DNA of 64,000 nt from contig NW_006921548.1 of NCBI RefSeq assembly GCF_000340215.1, positions 607,400-671,399 of the forward strand. The letters are read 5' to 3'. Below the pieces are notes generated by a model that was not told where the DNA came from, searched no databases, and saw only the letters and a list, made by a program, of their open reading frames with translations. This DNA comes from Pseudocercospora fijiensis CIRAD86 (Eukaryota > Ascomycota > Dothideomycetes > Mycosphaerellales > Mycosphaerellaceae). The position numbers were made by a program, and so were the translations under genes. Positions within the stretch are counted from its first letter, which is position 1, and each line of letters starts with the position of its first letter. Below, piece after piece: positions 49,843-62,283 of the stretch.

Positions 49843-49868
49843 CGAGCTGAGCTGAGCTGAGCTGAGCT
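49843..49868 (+). repeat. Pentanucleotide repeat (gagct), five units
   Basis: gagct occurs five times in a row within block C, next to shorter duplicated words (aaagagtcttcat twice at 49895-49925, gtcgcgtgtcgcgtgtcgc at 49974-49992). Confidence 0.85.
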
Positions 49869-51513
49869 TCGCCTGCATCGGCGTCTTCATCTTGAAAGAG
49901 TCTTCATCTGAAAGAGTCTTCATGTGCGATACTGAACTCGCGTAGATTGGGGAAGCGATTCGCATTGCTGTCTGTCGCGTGTCGCGTGTCGCAGAGTTGA
50001 AGAGTAAGAGATCATCTGAGCGAGAAGTTCGCGTCGAGTCTCTCGTTCCGTTCCCGCCGTTCCCGCGCATCGCATCCGAGCTCCGCGACTGCTTTCAATA
50101 CTCTCTCTCCTACCGCCCTGCCCTGCCACAATAATCGCGACGACACACCCACAGGTGCTTGCATACGAGCGGTGCGGTGGTACCTCTCGGCTCCGATCCG
50201 ATCCACGCATTACGCGCTTCAAGCTTCGACACATCAATTTGGACCTGTCCACCTTGCAAGACGTAGCCGGCGAATACCAGTCGTTTCATCTGGAAACTTC
50301 CTGCGAGTACCTGGGACAAGTCAAGAGGTGGATGGCTGGGAACCAAGAATGAAATTTGGGCTGAGCACAAGAGGAGAGATCCCGATTACAGATACAATAC
50401 TTCGAGCTGCTCGAGCAATACCACGGATATGCAAAAGCGTCAAAGAATAGCAAAGGACGCTCAATGAAGCGATATGGGCATCCTAGCAGCCTTATATGAG
50501 CACCCTGATGTTCCTTCTGCTCGATGGGATATCAGAACACCGCGCATCAATCTACGAAGCTTTCCACACGAATGTGGCACTACCGTGTCCGGGACCTTCG
50601 ACAGCGCTCTCACACCTTCAAATGATCCCTTGATGTCTCTGCTCCGCTTGCTGGGAATGAGATGCATCCGAAGCCCTCAGTGGCCTCGAAACACAACACA
50701 TACACCCCAGACCTACCGGAAGACCGAAGAACAATGAAGTAGTGCAGTTGTGCGATCGTCCTATCTTCGCGAGATTCTGTCAGCTATCCAAGCAAACTCA
50801 CATTCTCCATCATTACCTCCCATCTGGTAAGAGAATCATCGCTGACCGCGATAAACTGTCATCTCATGCGCTGAACTCTTCAAACACATCGAGAAGGCAA
50901 GCTCGAAGTGCTGCAAAGCACATTCAGTACACAACATGAATACAACACTGGTGGCATCCTGAAGCAAAGGCAGCCCTCCGTCTGGCGGCTCGTCTTATGG
51001 AGCGAGAAGGTAGATCTTCAGCATCAATCTGCCGGCTAGAGCACAGTTCGGATTGATTACAGCAATGGAAAGTCTTCTAGGAACGTCTACAGATCTGTAT
51101 ACTGTGGAAAGCTGGCCCGAGTAATGTCAACCTTCTTTAGTTGGAAATGATCTCGCATTTCAATCAGGCCGACCACGCATTTGGTTATCGAATTCTATGC
51201 CGTCGCATGAGTGATTTCATCATCCGAAGAATGATGATCGTGTCAAAGTCAAAGTAATCGATTATGGAGAAGCGTTGGGAATTCCAGCTTCAGCCTGACC
51301 AGCAGACGCTAGAGCTGCCACAATCTCGGCATCTTTGACTATGGTCTCAATATGCGCCAGTATCCACACCTCCAACGAGCTTTTTGTAGCCCCAAGTTGC
51401 TATGAGAGGCAGTTGGAGTCCAACAGGACCACCTATACTCTCCATTCAACAAGCACCATTCTGGAAACAAGAAGGACGTATCTGCTACTTTCTCCTACAT
51501 CAATGGTCGATGC

Positions 51514-51534
51514 GCTCTCTCTCTCTCTCTCTCT
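51514..51534 (+). repeat. (CT)n microsatellite
   Basis: About ten uninterrupted CT units. Confidence 0.9.
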
Positions 51535-52333
51535 GCATTGACAAAGTGTGGTCCCCCGAGCATCACATGATCATCATGCGCCATCCCCATGGTTCATGAT
51601 CATCGACGTCCATGAAACTTCGGTATCGGGCAGCTGCCTGCAGTCTTTCGACGTTGAGTATGCCACCTGTACGTCCTACAGCTTGATCAACTTGGCCATC
51701 TGTATGTATCCGATCCGACCTGCCTGAAGGCCACCTTCGGCCATTTGCATGCCCGCCATTTCACTCTGGCTTGATGGACGTCAGTCAACTTGCTTCCATC
51801 GCAAGTTTTGCACGCTTCTGGACGAACGCACCGGATCTGGTGATGAAGCCATGTTGCTGTGATCGAAATTAGGCCAGTGTTCGCCCAATTCTGAGCGGAA
51901 AATAGCTTCGGGGCCCTGCATCGCGGCTTTGATAGCAAGCGTCGCCTGCAGCTGTGTGTGCATACCCGATCGGAAGAAGCAGGAGTCTGACGCAAGTTCA
52001 TCATGATTGATCATGGCCATGACATTCATTATGGTCCGGAACAGCCAGCACCAGGATAATTATGGCCTGCTTCCTTCCAATAAACCTTCACCACTTCGAT
52101 CATCTCAGCTCTGCCTGTCCGTCAAACATTGCAGACACTGCTCGTTTCTCTGCTGATTCTTAACAAGTAGAGCTTTGCAGACTTTTATCGACGTCCAAGT
52201 CGCTCTGTCGACCACAAACCTTATCAGCCTTCGTTTCCACCATCTCTGTTCTCCTGCAGAAATCACATTCACTCTCCAGATCGAATTCGATGGATGCCCA
52301 AACTGCCTTGGCCACCATATTCAACCCATCAGC

Positions 52334-53026
52334 ATGAGAGATAGGGCTACAGCCCAGATCTTCTTGGTCACGGCCACACATAATCGCAGTCGCTCAGGCA
52401 AGAGGCTCAATGAGGGCTTCCCGCGCAAGAGGGAGATCCTGGCCTGCGACACGTGTAAGGCGACAGCAGCAGCATTGCGTGAAGCCATGATCAATCTGTG
52501 GATCACGAGAACTCTTGTCCGTTATGGCCGCATCCCAGTATGCCATTTCACCTTTCTTTCTTTTTGCTTGCGAGCTTGATGCTGACATACTTGTCTCTCA
52601 TTATTAGAATGAAAACTCCAGTGTTATCGACTTGACGAACACCAACCCAAACAACAATGAACCCTTCGCCAACGAAGCCCCACACACTTGCGGCGTCTGC
52701 CTTGAAGGCGACATCAATCCTACATTCGACAAGAAATGCTACTAATGCAGCCAATTTCTTCACGCTTAGTGCTTCGAACACCTCTCTACCACTACAGCAG
52801 ACAACATCACGGCCGAGTATTTCATCTATGGCAATTCTCCCGACGGTTTCGCCCTCATAAACCGAGACACTAGAGAAATCTACGGAATCGAGATAGATGT
52901 CAATTGTCCCTTCTGTCGTGCCCGGTTAGGCTCCGTTGATGTGCCGCAGGAGGTGATTGTTGATTTGCTTTACGGGCAGCTGGAGGAGGAATATTATGCT
53001 GCTCTGGAGATGTTGGACAGATAGGA
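52334..53026 (+). pseudogene. RING-finger-like protein gene with one intron and two in-frame stops
   Basis: Exon 1 can start at ATG 52334 (the frame is open back to 52175) and ends ...YGRIP. A 70-bp intron, 52538-52607, has GTATGC, a TGCTGAC branch-site motif and a TTATTAG end. Exon 2 continues in phase and carries CGVCLEGDI, then Cys-Tyr-stop-Cys, FLHA-stop-CFEHL, and finally VNCPFCRARL, the Cys/His spacing of a RING domain; it ends with TAG near 53024. The two stops (TAA at about 52743, TAG at about 52770) sit in the zinc-binding region and resemble CAA/CAG or TGG mutated by C-to-T. RING proteins are usually ubiquitin ligases; this copy cannot make a complete finger. Confidence 0.6.
52538..52607 (+). 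other. Predicted intron in the RING-like pseudogene
   Basis: 5' GTATGC, branch-type TGCTGACA at 52579-52586, 3' TTATTAG. The length of 70 bp is typical of filamentous ascomycetes, and both exons join in phase 0. Confidence 0.6.
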
Positions 53027-53578
53027 GTAGAGGGCGTACAATCTTGACTATTGATGGGAGAGATGGGCGAGCTCAATTCATGATGATTGTGGATTGCTTT
53101 GATGTATACCTTCTTGAGATGGGACATGACAACAGCGAGACGACCGCGCTGTTGATAAGAGCACATTGATAACGGCCGAGGTATTGTGGTCTAAGCTGGT
53201 TCGTCGCTTTATTAGAGCTTTCTTACTCTCATAGATCGTCTAGAAGGAAATCGAAAATGCTACGCTTGTACACGTATCAAAATCTTGAGTCACTGTCTTC
53301 GACGTCACATGAAAAACTTCTAGCCTGCAGCTGATTTGCACACGAAGAGATTGGTGTTCAGCTTCCAAAGTGCGATGGAACTCATTTCTTCTTCTACTGA
53401 GTCGCTCCTTGATCTCCTTTTTCTACCAAATATTGAAAAGACTACATTTCGCCGAAAGCAGCTTGCTGCTCTCACGCCTCGATTGTGCAAGAAGGTCCGA
53501 GTGGAGGTCAGAATGATTGATTATGATCAGACTTCTACGCAATGTTGTGCGTGAAGCTGCTCCGAGTCTTGACCAGTC
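53027..53578. other. Intergenic, nothing recognised
   Basis: Balanced composition. Short frames only, none with a domain. Confidence 0.4.
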
Positions 53579-53900
53579 TCAGAATGCTTCAGTGTGTCGA
53601 AAAACAGCGTCGATCGTTATTCGACTGGTATGAAAGACCTTCGGTTGGAAAGTGAGCGTAGTGCTAGCTTCACCTGTGATTATGGGATCAGACTCAAGAA
53701 TCGAATGAAGAATCCCTAATGCAAACCACAGGTAGTAGGCATCCGATGAGTCCTCCAAGGCGAGCAAATAGGGGTGCTCGGAGCGTTTCTGTTCTTTACT
53801 AGTTTTTGAGCTTCCTCTCCGCAGCACCGAGGGCAATTTGAACTGTACGAGAGGCCTTCCATCGCCTTGGGCTCTCGCTATCTACCTCTAGGGTAGATAT
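53579..53900 (-). CDS. Exon-like open frame, unknown protein
   Basis: The minus strand is open for about 107 codons from near 53900 to the stop at 53579. It reads GDGRPLVQFKLPSVLRRG, then SEHPYLLALEDSSDAYYLWF and ALGILHSILESDPIITGEAS. The mix of acidic, aromatic and aliphatic residues looks like real protein and not chance. There is no in-frame ATG at the left end of the frame; the sequence preceding it (gaggtag) could be a splice acceptor, so an upstream exon may be lost or unseen. No family recognised. Confidence 0.35.
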
Positions 53901-54169
53901 CGCCTGTCGCTACATCAAGCGGGCCTCTTGTTGTCGCAGTCTTCTGAATTACCGGAAGAGGCCACAGTCAAGGTCGTTCTGAGGAATGGAGTGCTATCGT
54001 CCAGAAGATCCACGGCCTTGAAAAGAAGGTGGGATGATTTCGAGGAGACATGCAACGATGTGGTGATGCGAACGTGGCTGGCTTCATGTTGTGCAACGTC
54101 GCCAATGGTTCCACTGGCACGTCGACCGTCGCCTGCCTGCATATCGCCATCGAACATACACATCCAAAA

Positions 54170-54486
54170 ATGCTCAGCACTACCCAAACTCCAGCGTCGC
54201 ACGTCGCACCGCCGCAACAGCCTGCGTATCACAATACCTCCGCGGGAGAAAGCAAAACACGAAGACAGCCCTACATCCATGAACAGGATAACCGAGCCTG
54301 TCAGAACTGCGCCGATGTACAAAAGGCCATAGAAGCGATGCAGGAGGACATGCAAGAGCTGGAGGATCTACTCTAGAATACTGCTTGACCGAAACACTGG
54401 CGCAGGTGGAAGCCGCACAGATGGCCCCGCGACACCAGCCAAATGAGGAGCCTGTGGTCATCAATGGCGGAGCATATACTGCATGA
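54170..54486 (+). pseudogene. Small coiled-coil protein gene with a probable frameshift
   Basis: ATG at 54170 sits in a good context (ccaaaaATGctc). The first frame gives 68 residues: a Pro/Ser/Thr-rich start, a CQNC pair, then the acidic helix VQKAIEAMQEDMQELEDLL, ending at TAG 54374-54376. The next frame immediately continues the same heptad pattern (EYCLTETLAQVEAAQ) to a TGA at 54484-54486, as if a small indel at about 54373 had split one gene. Function unknown. If the first stop is genuine, the product is a 68-residue protein. Confidence 0.45.
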
Positions 54487-55833
54487 GTGATATACGCAGC
54501 CTAGGAAGCTTGCAGAACCCTACACATTCAGAAATACCGCCGGGAATGCCATTACCAGTCCCGCGAAGCAAGTCATAATCGCCAGGCCTTGTCGGTCATC
54601 GGTCTATCTGGTGCTCTCTGACATTGGTCTCATGCTTGCTCTACCTCCCACGAAAGCAATATGGACCGCCAGAGACCGCATACTATGAAGTCGACAACGC
54701 GGGCACCAGCGTCATCATCAGAGGGTTGTCCAATCTTGTTCTCCTCGATCGACAAGCTGCATATCACTCAAATGGATCAGGAATCGAGATGAAGACTGCC
54801 GTGTGATGAAGCATCAGATGGAGACCTTCCGTCGCCGAGCTTGCCGGAGTCTGCTCTTTCAGTGCCCAGTTTGGCGTCAACCTATCGCGGTTCTGGAGCA
54901 GCGACAAAAGGATGCACTGCTTGGCAGCATTGGTACGACTGAAACTTCCGTGCCAGGTTCATTGTTTCCCAAAGAAGTAACGAAGGGTTTCGAAGCTCCT
55001 TGCGATATGGCGAACGATGTCTGTGGCAGTAGAAAATGCGTTGAGATTATCACGAGATTGGGCTGCGTGAGCTTGACTCGGGATTCTTGGATCATTGCTG
55101 TCACGACCCCAGGAACCGGATGTTCAACATTCAGACTTGCACGTCAGGCCCGCACAGGGCTCAAGAGAGCACGTTCTGGTGTACAAGAGAGTCGAACGGG
55201 ACTTGCACTGGACGTCCATGTGTCTTCGAATAGTGATCCTCACGAAATGATGGATTCTTTGCATCCCTTACAATCTTTGCGGCTCCGATTTCGCGAGCCT
55301 GTCTATCAGCAGCTTCCCAGTTACCAGCATAGAGTTCCTGCTCGTCACTTCGAATCCGGCCACTACTTGAGTACAAAAGCGGCCTTCCGCAAGCATTCAC
55401 AATGATGGTCGAGCGAGTGGCTTGCGACACTAGGCGGCATGCCGGCATGGAACGTGCATGGCTCAGGCTGAGCTTCAAACCCCTCCTTCTATGGCAACAC
55501 TGCGAACCCTCCCAAATGAAGCTCAGACCCGGGTCTTCGGAGTTCGGCGGAGTCGCGAGATTCAGCTCGACAAAGTCTTTGCTGTGGAAAATCCAGGCAG
55601 TGCTGCCAATACGCGATGCCGCTCTCTTCATCCTACACATCGTCATCCTGGGCTTCGTGGAAGCGTTTCACCTCCTCGTCCGCTTTCGGCTTTCGTCGTC
55701 TCAACGATCAACGGGTCCGCCACGAATCTGTCAAAGGCTTTTTGAAGCATATGATGGTAAAGACAAGGTTCTCAGCCTTCCCTGCATCGAACTTCCTCTG
55801 CAAGACAGTCATCCCTTGCGGGGGTCGTATGTC
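54487..55833. other. Block C, long antisense-overlapping frames, no gene supported
   Basis: Plus-strand frames at 54803-55405 and 55402-56040 (200 and 212 codons) and a minus-strand frame at 55161-55646 overlap one another. None has a domain; the second overlaps the better supported minus-strand membrane-protein pseudogene and is considered its shadow. Confidence 0.4.
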
Positions 55834-57140
55834 TCAATCCTCTGCCAAGCCAAGTTGGGAGGCAACAAAGGCTGCAACCATGAACCCAAGGATAATTGTC
55901 CAAGTCGCTGCCATCTGAGAGGCTTCAGTATCATGGAAGCTTGCAGAAAGCGAACCTCGCACGAACCTTTGCATTTCCATCCCACCATTTCTCATATTCT
56001 TTCTTCAGAGGTCCTTCTTGCGCTCCGACCCAAAGCATGAGACCCATCCCGACTACCATGTACAGAACGCTCGTAGTCAACAAGGCTGGTCCAATTTGCC
56101 AAGTGTGCACGCGTCATCGATGTGGTAGCACATGGCCGTTCTGGCTGAGACGACGACTAGCCATGCATCTCCGGATCCGCTCGAGGCCATCTCTGTGTGC
56201 GGCCAGTCGATGCAACCGCATCGCCTGCTGAGCGACTGTCAAGACCGCGAAGAGAGCACAAACGATGCCGGCATACCAACATGTCGTGACAGTCCATAGC
56301 TGCGATCTGCCATTGCCAAGCACGTTCGGCCAATCCCCAGTTGAAGTGAGACAGCTTGCTAGGAGCGCACCCTTCTCGAGGTGATCCGAGCACTGGACGG
56401 AGAATTCAGCTCGCAACATTTGAGAGCGAGACTTACAACAATGCCGACGAAGTTCAGCTTTTCGAGCTTATGGGTCTGCTATTTCTCGGTAAGTCTATCG
56501 CGCTCTTTCTCGTCCTGAGTGTTCAAGATGATGTAGATCGAGCCAGAAGTGGAGTCGTCGAAAGGGGAAAGGCTGATGTAGACACGGCGTAGTATGCCTA
56601 CGCTGGCTTTCATCGCCTACTCAGTAGTTAGTGTTCGACGCACCGCAGGAAGCCTGGTTGGCAGGATTGCCCTCACGATTCGCCACCCGTCAATCAATTC
56701 TTGTCGATACGATCTAGCCTTGGCGGTAACCTCACTGGACAACTGATCAAGTCTCGCCTATTGCTACACGATGGCTCATCGACGAAATATCATTGTTCTC
56801 AGCCTCAAGGTGATGCTCCAATTGCAGCAGCAATACCGTGACCATGACGATACTCAGAAGTCCGAGCTGTGATTGGCTCGGCATACCAAAGCCAACGCGG
56901 CCGCGAAGCCCGAGCTGGAGATGAGTGACATTCCGACTCAATATTGGAGAGAGATGGGAGCGATGAACATATATAGCAATCACACGAGCATGATCACTCA
57001 CGGAAGGATAGACTGGAATCAACATGCTTGAGGGGCCATCAAGCAGCTCTTTAGCATTTACTGAACACCCTTCTACCAAAGCTACGACTTCACGTTAGCC
57101 GTCTCCACCAACGAGTTGCTGCGGGTTCCATAAATGATCA
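55834..57140 (-). pseudogene. Multi-membrane-segment fungal protein gene, decayed
   Basis: The minus strand preserves exon-like pieces in order. Exon 1 has WNPQQLVGGDG, then TAA, then REVVALVEGCSVNAKELLDG. An intron 57001-56915 (GTGAGT...CAG) is followed by a hydrophobic helix and a charged helix (RLDQLSSEVTAKARSYRQEL) that lies in a shifted frame. Next come SLSPFDDSTSGSIYIILNT with an internal TAG, and a membrane helix after GRSQLWTVTTCWYAGIVCAL. A TGA follows, then HTWQIGPALLTTSVLYMVVG with WVGAQEGP and a WWD motif, a final helix MAATWTIILGFMVAAFVAS and a stop at 55834-55836. The layout suggests three to four membrane segments. The family seems common in ascomycetes but is unnamed. Three stops and one frameshift indicate a dead gene. 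Confidence 0.55.
56915..57001 (-). other. Predicted intron of the membrane-protein pseudogene
   Basis: GTGAGT at the 5' end, CACTCATCTCCAG at the 3' end, 87 bp, phase 0. Confidence 0.45.
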
Positions 57141-58034
57141 AGTCGTCAGGAAAAGAAGTTCTGCACCTCATGGTATGCAGTATGTTCGAATGAGCAGGTC
57201 TTGCCGTTTAATCGGCGAGCAAGCAAGCAAACCTGCCTCGATACCTTTCCCGAATCATCATGCACAGGCATGCGGAATGTTCAAAGTCAGACCAGGTGTG
57301 CACATAGCTCCACCACTTCCACTTGGATAAATCATTGGTCACCATGACTAGATGAAGTCGCCCACGATCGACTCATGATTTGCTTCCGGCATCCATAACG
57401 CCAGCGCATCTCTACCAACCACAACGAGCGAGCTGTTATTATTAAAAATTCCGTTATTTTCTCTTCGCAGCTATGATATGAGGGACAGCCACTTCTTCAT
57501 AATCACTTTTATCGGTTACTTCCACGTGCTTGGACCACTTTGATACTCTCCCAAAGCCTCGTCTCCAAAATCGCATCCTCAAGTTGGTTCTGGTCCACGA
57601 GTTCCCCGCAATGTTCTAAGATGTTTCTCGCTGGTCCCTTTCTTGCTAGACTTGATGCTGCTGAAATAGTCTTGCAACTTGATTATCCACTACACTTGGT
57701 GCAGTGACTCTGCGATGCTTCAATGGGTATGCAGAAAGAACGGCCGCGAAGGCGATCAAGTCTCCAGCTGGCAGCATGAAGTTCAGCGATACGATGATGG
57801 CACACCTTTGGACTGTCAAATTCTGCTGCTGGCGCTATGGAGCTCGCAAAGTAAAGACTTTGAGGCAAGACTTCGATTCATAGCGATAGCTTAGAGTCCC
57901 GGATTTGAGACCGAAATGCCTGGAGGTTTGGAAAAAAGTCTACCGGCATTCCAGCCATCAAAGCGGCTCAAGACGGCATGCAATTATATTCTGGCTACAT
58001 CCAGGTCTTGGGAAGCCCTATGTTGGGTTTCTAG
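57141..58034. other. Right part of block C, nothing recognised
   Basis: Balanced composition with short frames on both strands (longest 71 codons at 57679-57894). AT-rich DNA starts at about 58035. Confidence 0.45.
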
Positions 58035-59775
58035 TGTTCTTGACTACTGCACGTGCGATCCTTCTTTAGTAAAAGTCCAAGTAGATCTCTAGGACATCTT
58101 AGAACGAGGTATAGCCTCTAACTAATATAAACAGTTTTACCGAATCGATAGACAGTATATGCCTAAAACAATTATCGCGTATAGTATAGACAAGACTATA
58201 CCCTCCCTATATAGAAGATTAGATCGATAAAGGTACCGGAACAATAATAAGATATATTAGTAGTTATAAGAAGGGTACGTTAGCAGGTAGATAGGGTAGT
58301 AGTAAATTAGTATAGTATTCGATAGAGAACTAGGAGGAGAAGGAGGAAGGTAGGCTAGTTAGCCTAACGCCAAGCGCTAAGCCCTGCCTAAGGTACTAAG
58401 ACCCTAGCTTTACTCGGCCTAATTATATACTAATTACGTATAGCCTCTTTAGCCCTAATATACGCTTCCCTTCTAAAGGCCGCGCCCTCGTAGCCTGTCT
58501 ATATTCTAATCTCGACCTCTATTACTACCGACTTAGCAAGTCTAATAAGCTACTTAGCCGCGCTAAATTAAACACTTAACTACCTAATTATATAACTATA
58601 TCAAATCTCACCTCTAACACAATATAATATACAACTCTAACTGCGCTATCCCTATATACAATAAACTATAAAGTAATATATATCTATAAGAATTAAGGAC
58701 TATCGACTAATTATAATACGAGCGCGTCTTCCCTACTATAATAGGTAGACGTACGAGGTATTGTAGCCCTGCCTCCGTTCTAAGTAATATCGTACGAGTT
58801 CTTTACGTCTACTCTAACAGACCTAGAAATGTCCGCTTCGAGGGTTTGTCCGCTTCCGAGGGTTGTTCTTATTATTACGAGGACTATTATTTACTATCGT
58901 AGTTTTACTAGCCTAAATTAGTTAGGTTTAGTAGTCTTTAAGTGTTAACTAATTATATCTTTTCAAAAAACTCAGTTCTTCTAGTTTCTATAGGTAAAGG
59001 CTATTATAAGTGCAGTAGTAGAGGTTCGCCTCGCTTAAAGAGTCGGAAAGATCGAGGAGTAACCTATTATCCGCAAGATCGACCCCGGCTAGCTTAGCTC
59101 TATAGTTTTGCCCTTAGTCGGTTAGTCTATTAAGCTACTTAATCTTTTAAGCCTTAATATTCTAACTTAGCCTTAAAGTTTTAATTAAAGTTTTGATTAA
59201 ACCTTTAATATAGCTATCCCTTTAACTTAACCGATATAGTACGCTCCGGCTCGTAGTATAGGTAAGGTTGTGTCTATAGGCGTAGTAACAATAGCAAGTA
59301 ATATTAACAATAGCAGCGAGTAGGTAATGTTAATAATAGCGGCGCTAGTCGTCTTAGCGCTAACTTTACCTTGCTTCTAATCTTCTTCTTTAACTAATAA
59401 TATACTCTATAACACCGTTACTAATATAGTCGCGCCGGCCGCGCCGTCGTTATTATTATTACCCTCTACGCACACGCGCCGTCCTCGCCGATTACCTAGG
59501 CATCGAGGCCTCGACAGAATAGAGGGTTAAGAGGGGGACCTAAACACCGAGAGAAGGGCTAAGAGAAGGGCCTTATTGCGTGCGCTAGTAAAGGGGTAGA
59601 TCCCTTAAAAGAGCAGGCGATTAGTTAACAGTTATAGCGCGCTTGTTAACACTCGGTACGCGTTTACTATAGTAGTGTAGTCTTATTGTCCTTTATTACT
59701 AACAATTGCTTGCTTCTAATTAGTTAGCTAATAGCACCCCGGGGGTAGCATTAATCCTAGGCCTTAATAGTAACA
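58035..59775. repeat. AT-rich repeat DNA with probable Gypsy 3' LTR
   Basis: TpA-rich, stops in all frames. Reading on the minus strand, tgttactattaaggcctagg just below 59776 starts with TG and follows the chromodomain end of pol, so the 3' LTR probably begins there. Its far end could not be fixed. The remainder (58035 to about 59400) is unassigned transposon-like DNA. Confidence 0.4.
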
Positions 59776-59814
59776 TTATAAGCTTTTAGCCTTCTTCTTG
59801 TTCTTTACGCTAGT

Positions 59815-59990
59815 CTAATACTTATCTAACAACTCGGTTATATCCTTAAAGGAGTCTTCGGCTTCCTATAAGTCCTATTCTAGTAAATAGCCTTGCTATC
59901 TTAATAGGTACTCCTTCTTGCCTTTCCTAGTCCGGTGCTATAGGATACGTTCTATAGACTACAGTTCTTTACTATTAGCTAAGACTTCTT
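59815..59990 (-). pseudogene. Chromodomain of the Gypsy integrase
   Basis: Reads ERIL*HRTRKGKKEYLLR, a stop, QGY, then a second and third stop around DL and EAEDSFKDITELLDKY. Stops stand exactly where chromodomains have the conserved aromatic Trp residues (LVKWKGY, TWEP), so the histone-binding cage is destroyed by TGG-to-TAG. Confidence 0.7.
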
Positions 59991-60479
59991 CTAACTTAGT
60001 AGGCGCTTTATCGCCTTCGCGCTAGTAGTATAGTTTAAGGAGGGAGATATAGAAGGTGTTATAGATAGTGTAATAAGGTAGAAGCTATAGCTAGTAGGCC
60101 TATACGGAGGAGCCCTTAACTTCTCGAATGCGGAATAGGCTAATATATCTTAGTGCGAGCTTGGGCCTTGTTTTGCTATTAGGTAATAGATGTTTACGGA
60201 TACGGAGGTTCTTAGTGCTTAGTATAACTATATCGCCTTGCTTGAAGGTTATTAGCGTATAGTGTTTATTATAGTAGGCCTTCTAATAGGCCTAGGCCTT
60301 TGCTAGTTTGTTAGCTATCTTAGCGTGAATTTCTCGCATCTTTTGAACCCTCTTAATAGCCGCTAGTGTTTTAGGGGTTAGTACTTAATACGCTTCCCTT
60401 TCCTTACGCTCGGCCTCGAGCGATAGAGGGTCTTATAGTATAGCAGCGTTCTAGCCTATTATAGCTATATATAGTAACA

Positions 60480-60990
60480 CCTTAGTTAATAAATAGACAC
60501 TGTTATTGTACACGAATTTAGCTAGTTGCAGGAGGTTAACCTAGTCGTTAGGCTTCTCGTTAATATAGCTACGTAGGTACTGCTATAGGGTAGCATTCTG
60601 CCTCTCTATTTAACCGTTAGTCTATAGATAGAAGGCTATTAACAGCCGATGCTTTAGTCTCAGCTATAGGCATATTTCGCTCTAATAATAAGATATAAAT
60701 ATTAAGCCTCGGTTAGAGACTATCCCCTTAGGGGTCCCCTAATAGGTATAGAAGATATTGTTCTATAGCGCTTCTGCTATATTAATAGCAGTCTAGTCCT
60801 TCCGAGCTAGAATGTAACGAGCACCTTTAGTAAACCGATCTACTATAATAAGGATAGCATCGAAGATGTCCTTACTACCCCTACGTTTAGTAGGTAGAAG
60901 GCCTATAATAAAGTCTATTATAAGCTCTGCAAATGGCTTATAAGGGATTAGTAATAAGGACAACTCGCTAAAAGGCTAATACTTTAGTAC
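60480..60990 (-). pseudogene. Gypsy integrase core
   Basis: Reads ILIIVDRFTKGARYI (first Asp intact), GTPKGIVSNRG (the second Asp is Asn, 60712-60714) and a third block ending IERQNATL (Glu intact). Trp and Gln positions are often stops. Confidence 0.8.
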
Positions 60991-62283
60991 CTTAATACGT
61001 TAATATACGGCACACGTATTTACGTAGTCCTTTATATCCCGCTTACTATTTAGCTAGTAGTATATGCGCGATAGTAGCTCGTACGACCTCTCTATACTAT
61101 AGTAACCGGCAAGCTCACTATTATAGTGTCGCTTAAGAAGCTCTTATCTAATCGATTGTTTAGCGGGGACATAGTATCTGCCTTTAAACTTTAAGTAACC
61201 CTTGTTATCGATCGACTAGTTACTCTTACTAGATCGAGTCGTTCGCCTACTTACAAGCTTGTCGGTGCGTTTAGTAGCAAAGGCGTCCCTTTGCTAAGTA
61301 CGTAATAGCTTATCTATAAACGATTGACTATCCCTATTTATAAGGTTATTTAATAGCACCCTCGCTATTAAACGAGGTACGCATTGTATGTATCTAATAG
61401 TACTAGTAGCCGGATTAACTGCATTAGTGCTTTAATCGCTGTTACTATATATAGCAATATCGACTAGGGAGCTATTATAACTTCTCCTATCTGTGTCCTT
61501 AGCCCTTGCCTTAATACGCACTATTAATATAGCAAGAGCATTAACATGCTTTAAGCCGTCGCGGAGTCCGGTAAGCCGCTTATCCTACGAGTACTTATTA
61601 ACAATACGGGCTGTAGCAATCTTATACTATAGGGTTAGAAACAAAGAATTAATATATTAGGTTTCGCTATCGTAATTAGGTCGCCTCGATAGGCTATCGG
61701 TAGGGTTACTTACGCCTAGCCGGTATAATATATTAAAATCAAACCCGGCGAGGTAGACGGCCTATCTAGCCTATCGACCTATAACCCTAGTAACCTTAGT
61801 AATGCTACGGAGGTTGTTATAGTCTGTATAGACCTGTATCGTATATTAAGCCCTATCGAGGTAGTGCCTCTAATACTTAAAGGCCTCGACAATAGCTAGG
61901 AGCTCTTACTCGTAGGTCTCGTAGCGACGCTCTATATCGATTATTTTTCGTAAAAAGAAGGCAATCGGGTGCTAATAGTAGTCCTTGCCCGACTGCTAAG
62001 ACATAATAGCTAAAACAGCAAACTGTAAAGCGTTAGTCTTAATGCGGATTGGTTTGCTTAGTACGAAATAGTATAGCAGGGGGACTTTAGTAAAGCGTTG
62101 CTTTAAACCGTTAAAAGCGGCTTATACTCTGTTAGTCTATTTAAACTCTCTAGTCGGGTTAGCCTTAGTTTTAGTAAGTTCAGTTAGTAGTATTACGTGC
62201 CTCGAATAGCCCTTAATAAAGCGACGATAGAAATTAGCGAAGCCGAGGAACGACTATAGCTCCTTAATTAACGTAGGAATAGG

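Larger units (their letters stand above)
49764..52333. other. Block C intergenic or decayed DNA, no gene supported
   Basis: Balanced composition. Open frames up to about 110 codons exist on both strands, but none has a recognisable domain or a convincing intron pattern. It contains a (CT)n microsatellite at about 51514-51534. Pyrimidine-rich sequence at 52080-52170 could be the leader of the RING-like gene that follows. Confidence 0.45.

Noticed and set aside
55402..56040. 212-codon plus-strand frame
   Set aside because: It overlaps the opposite-strand membrane-protein exons, which have splice-like signals and hydrophobic helices; no domain was seen in this frame.
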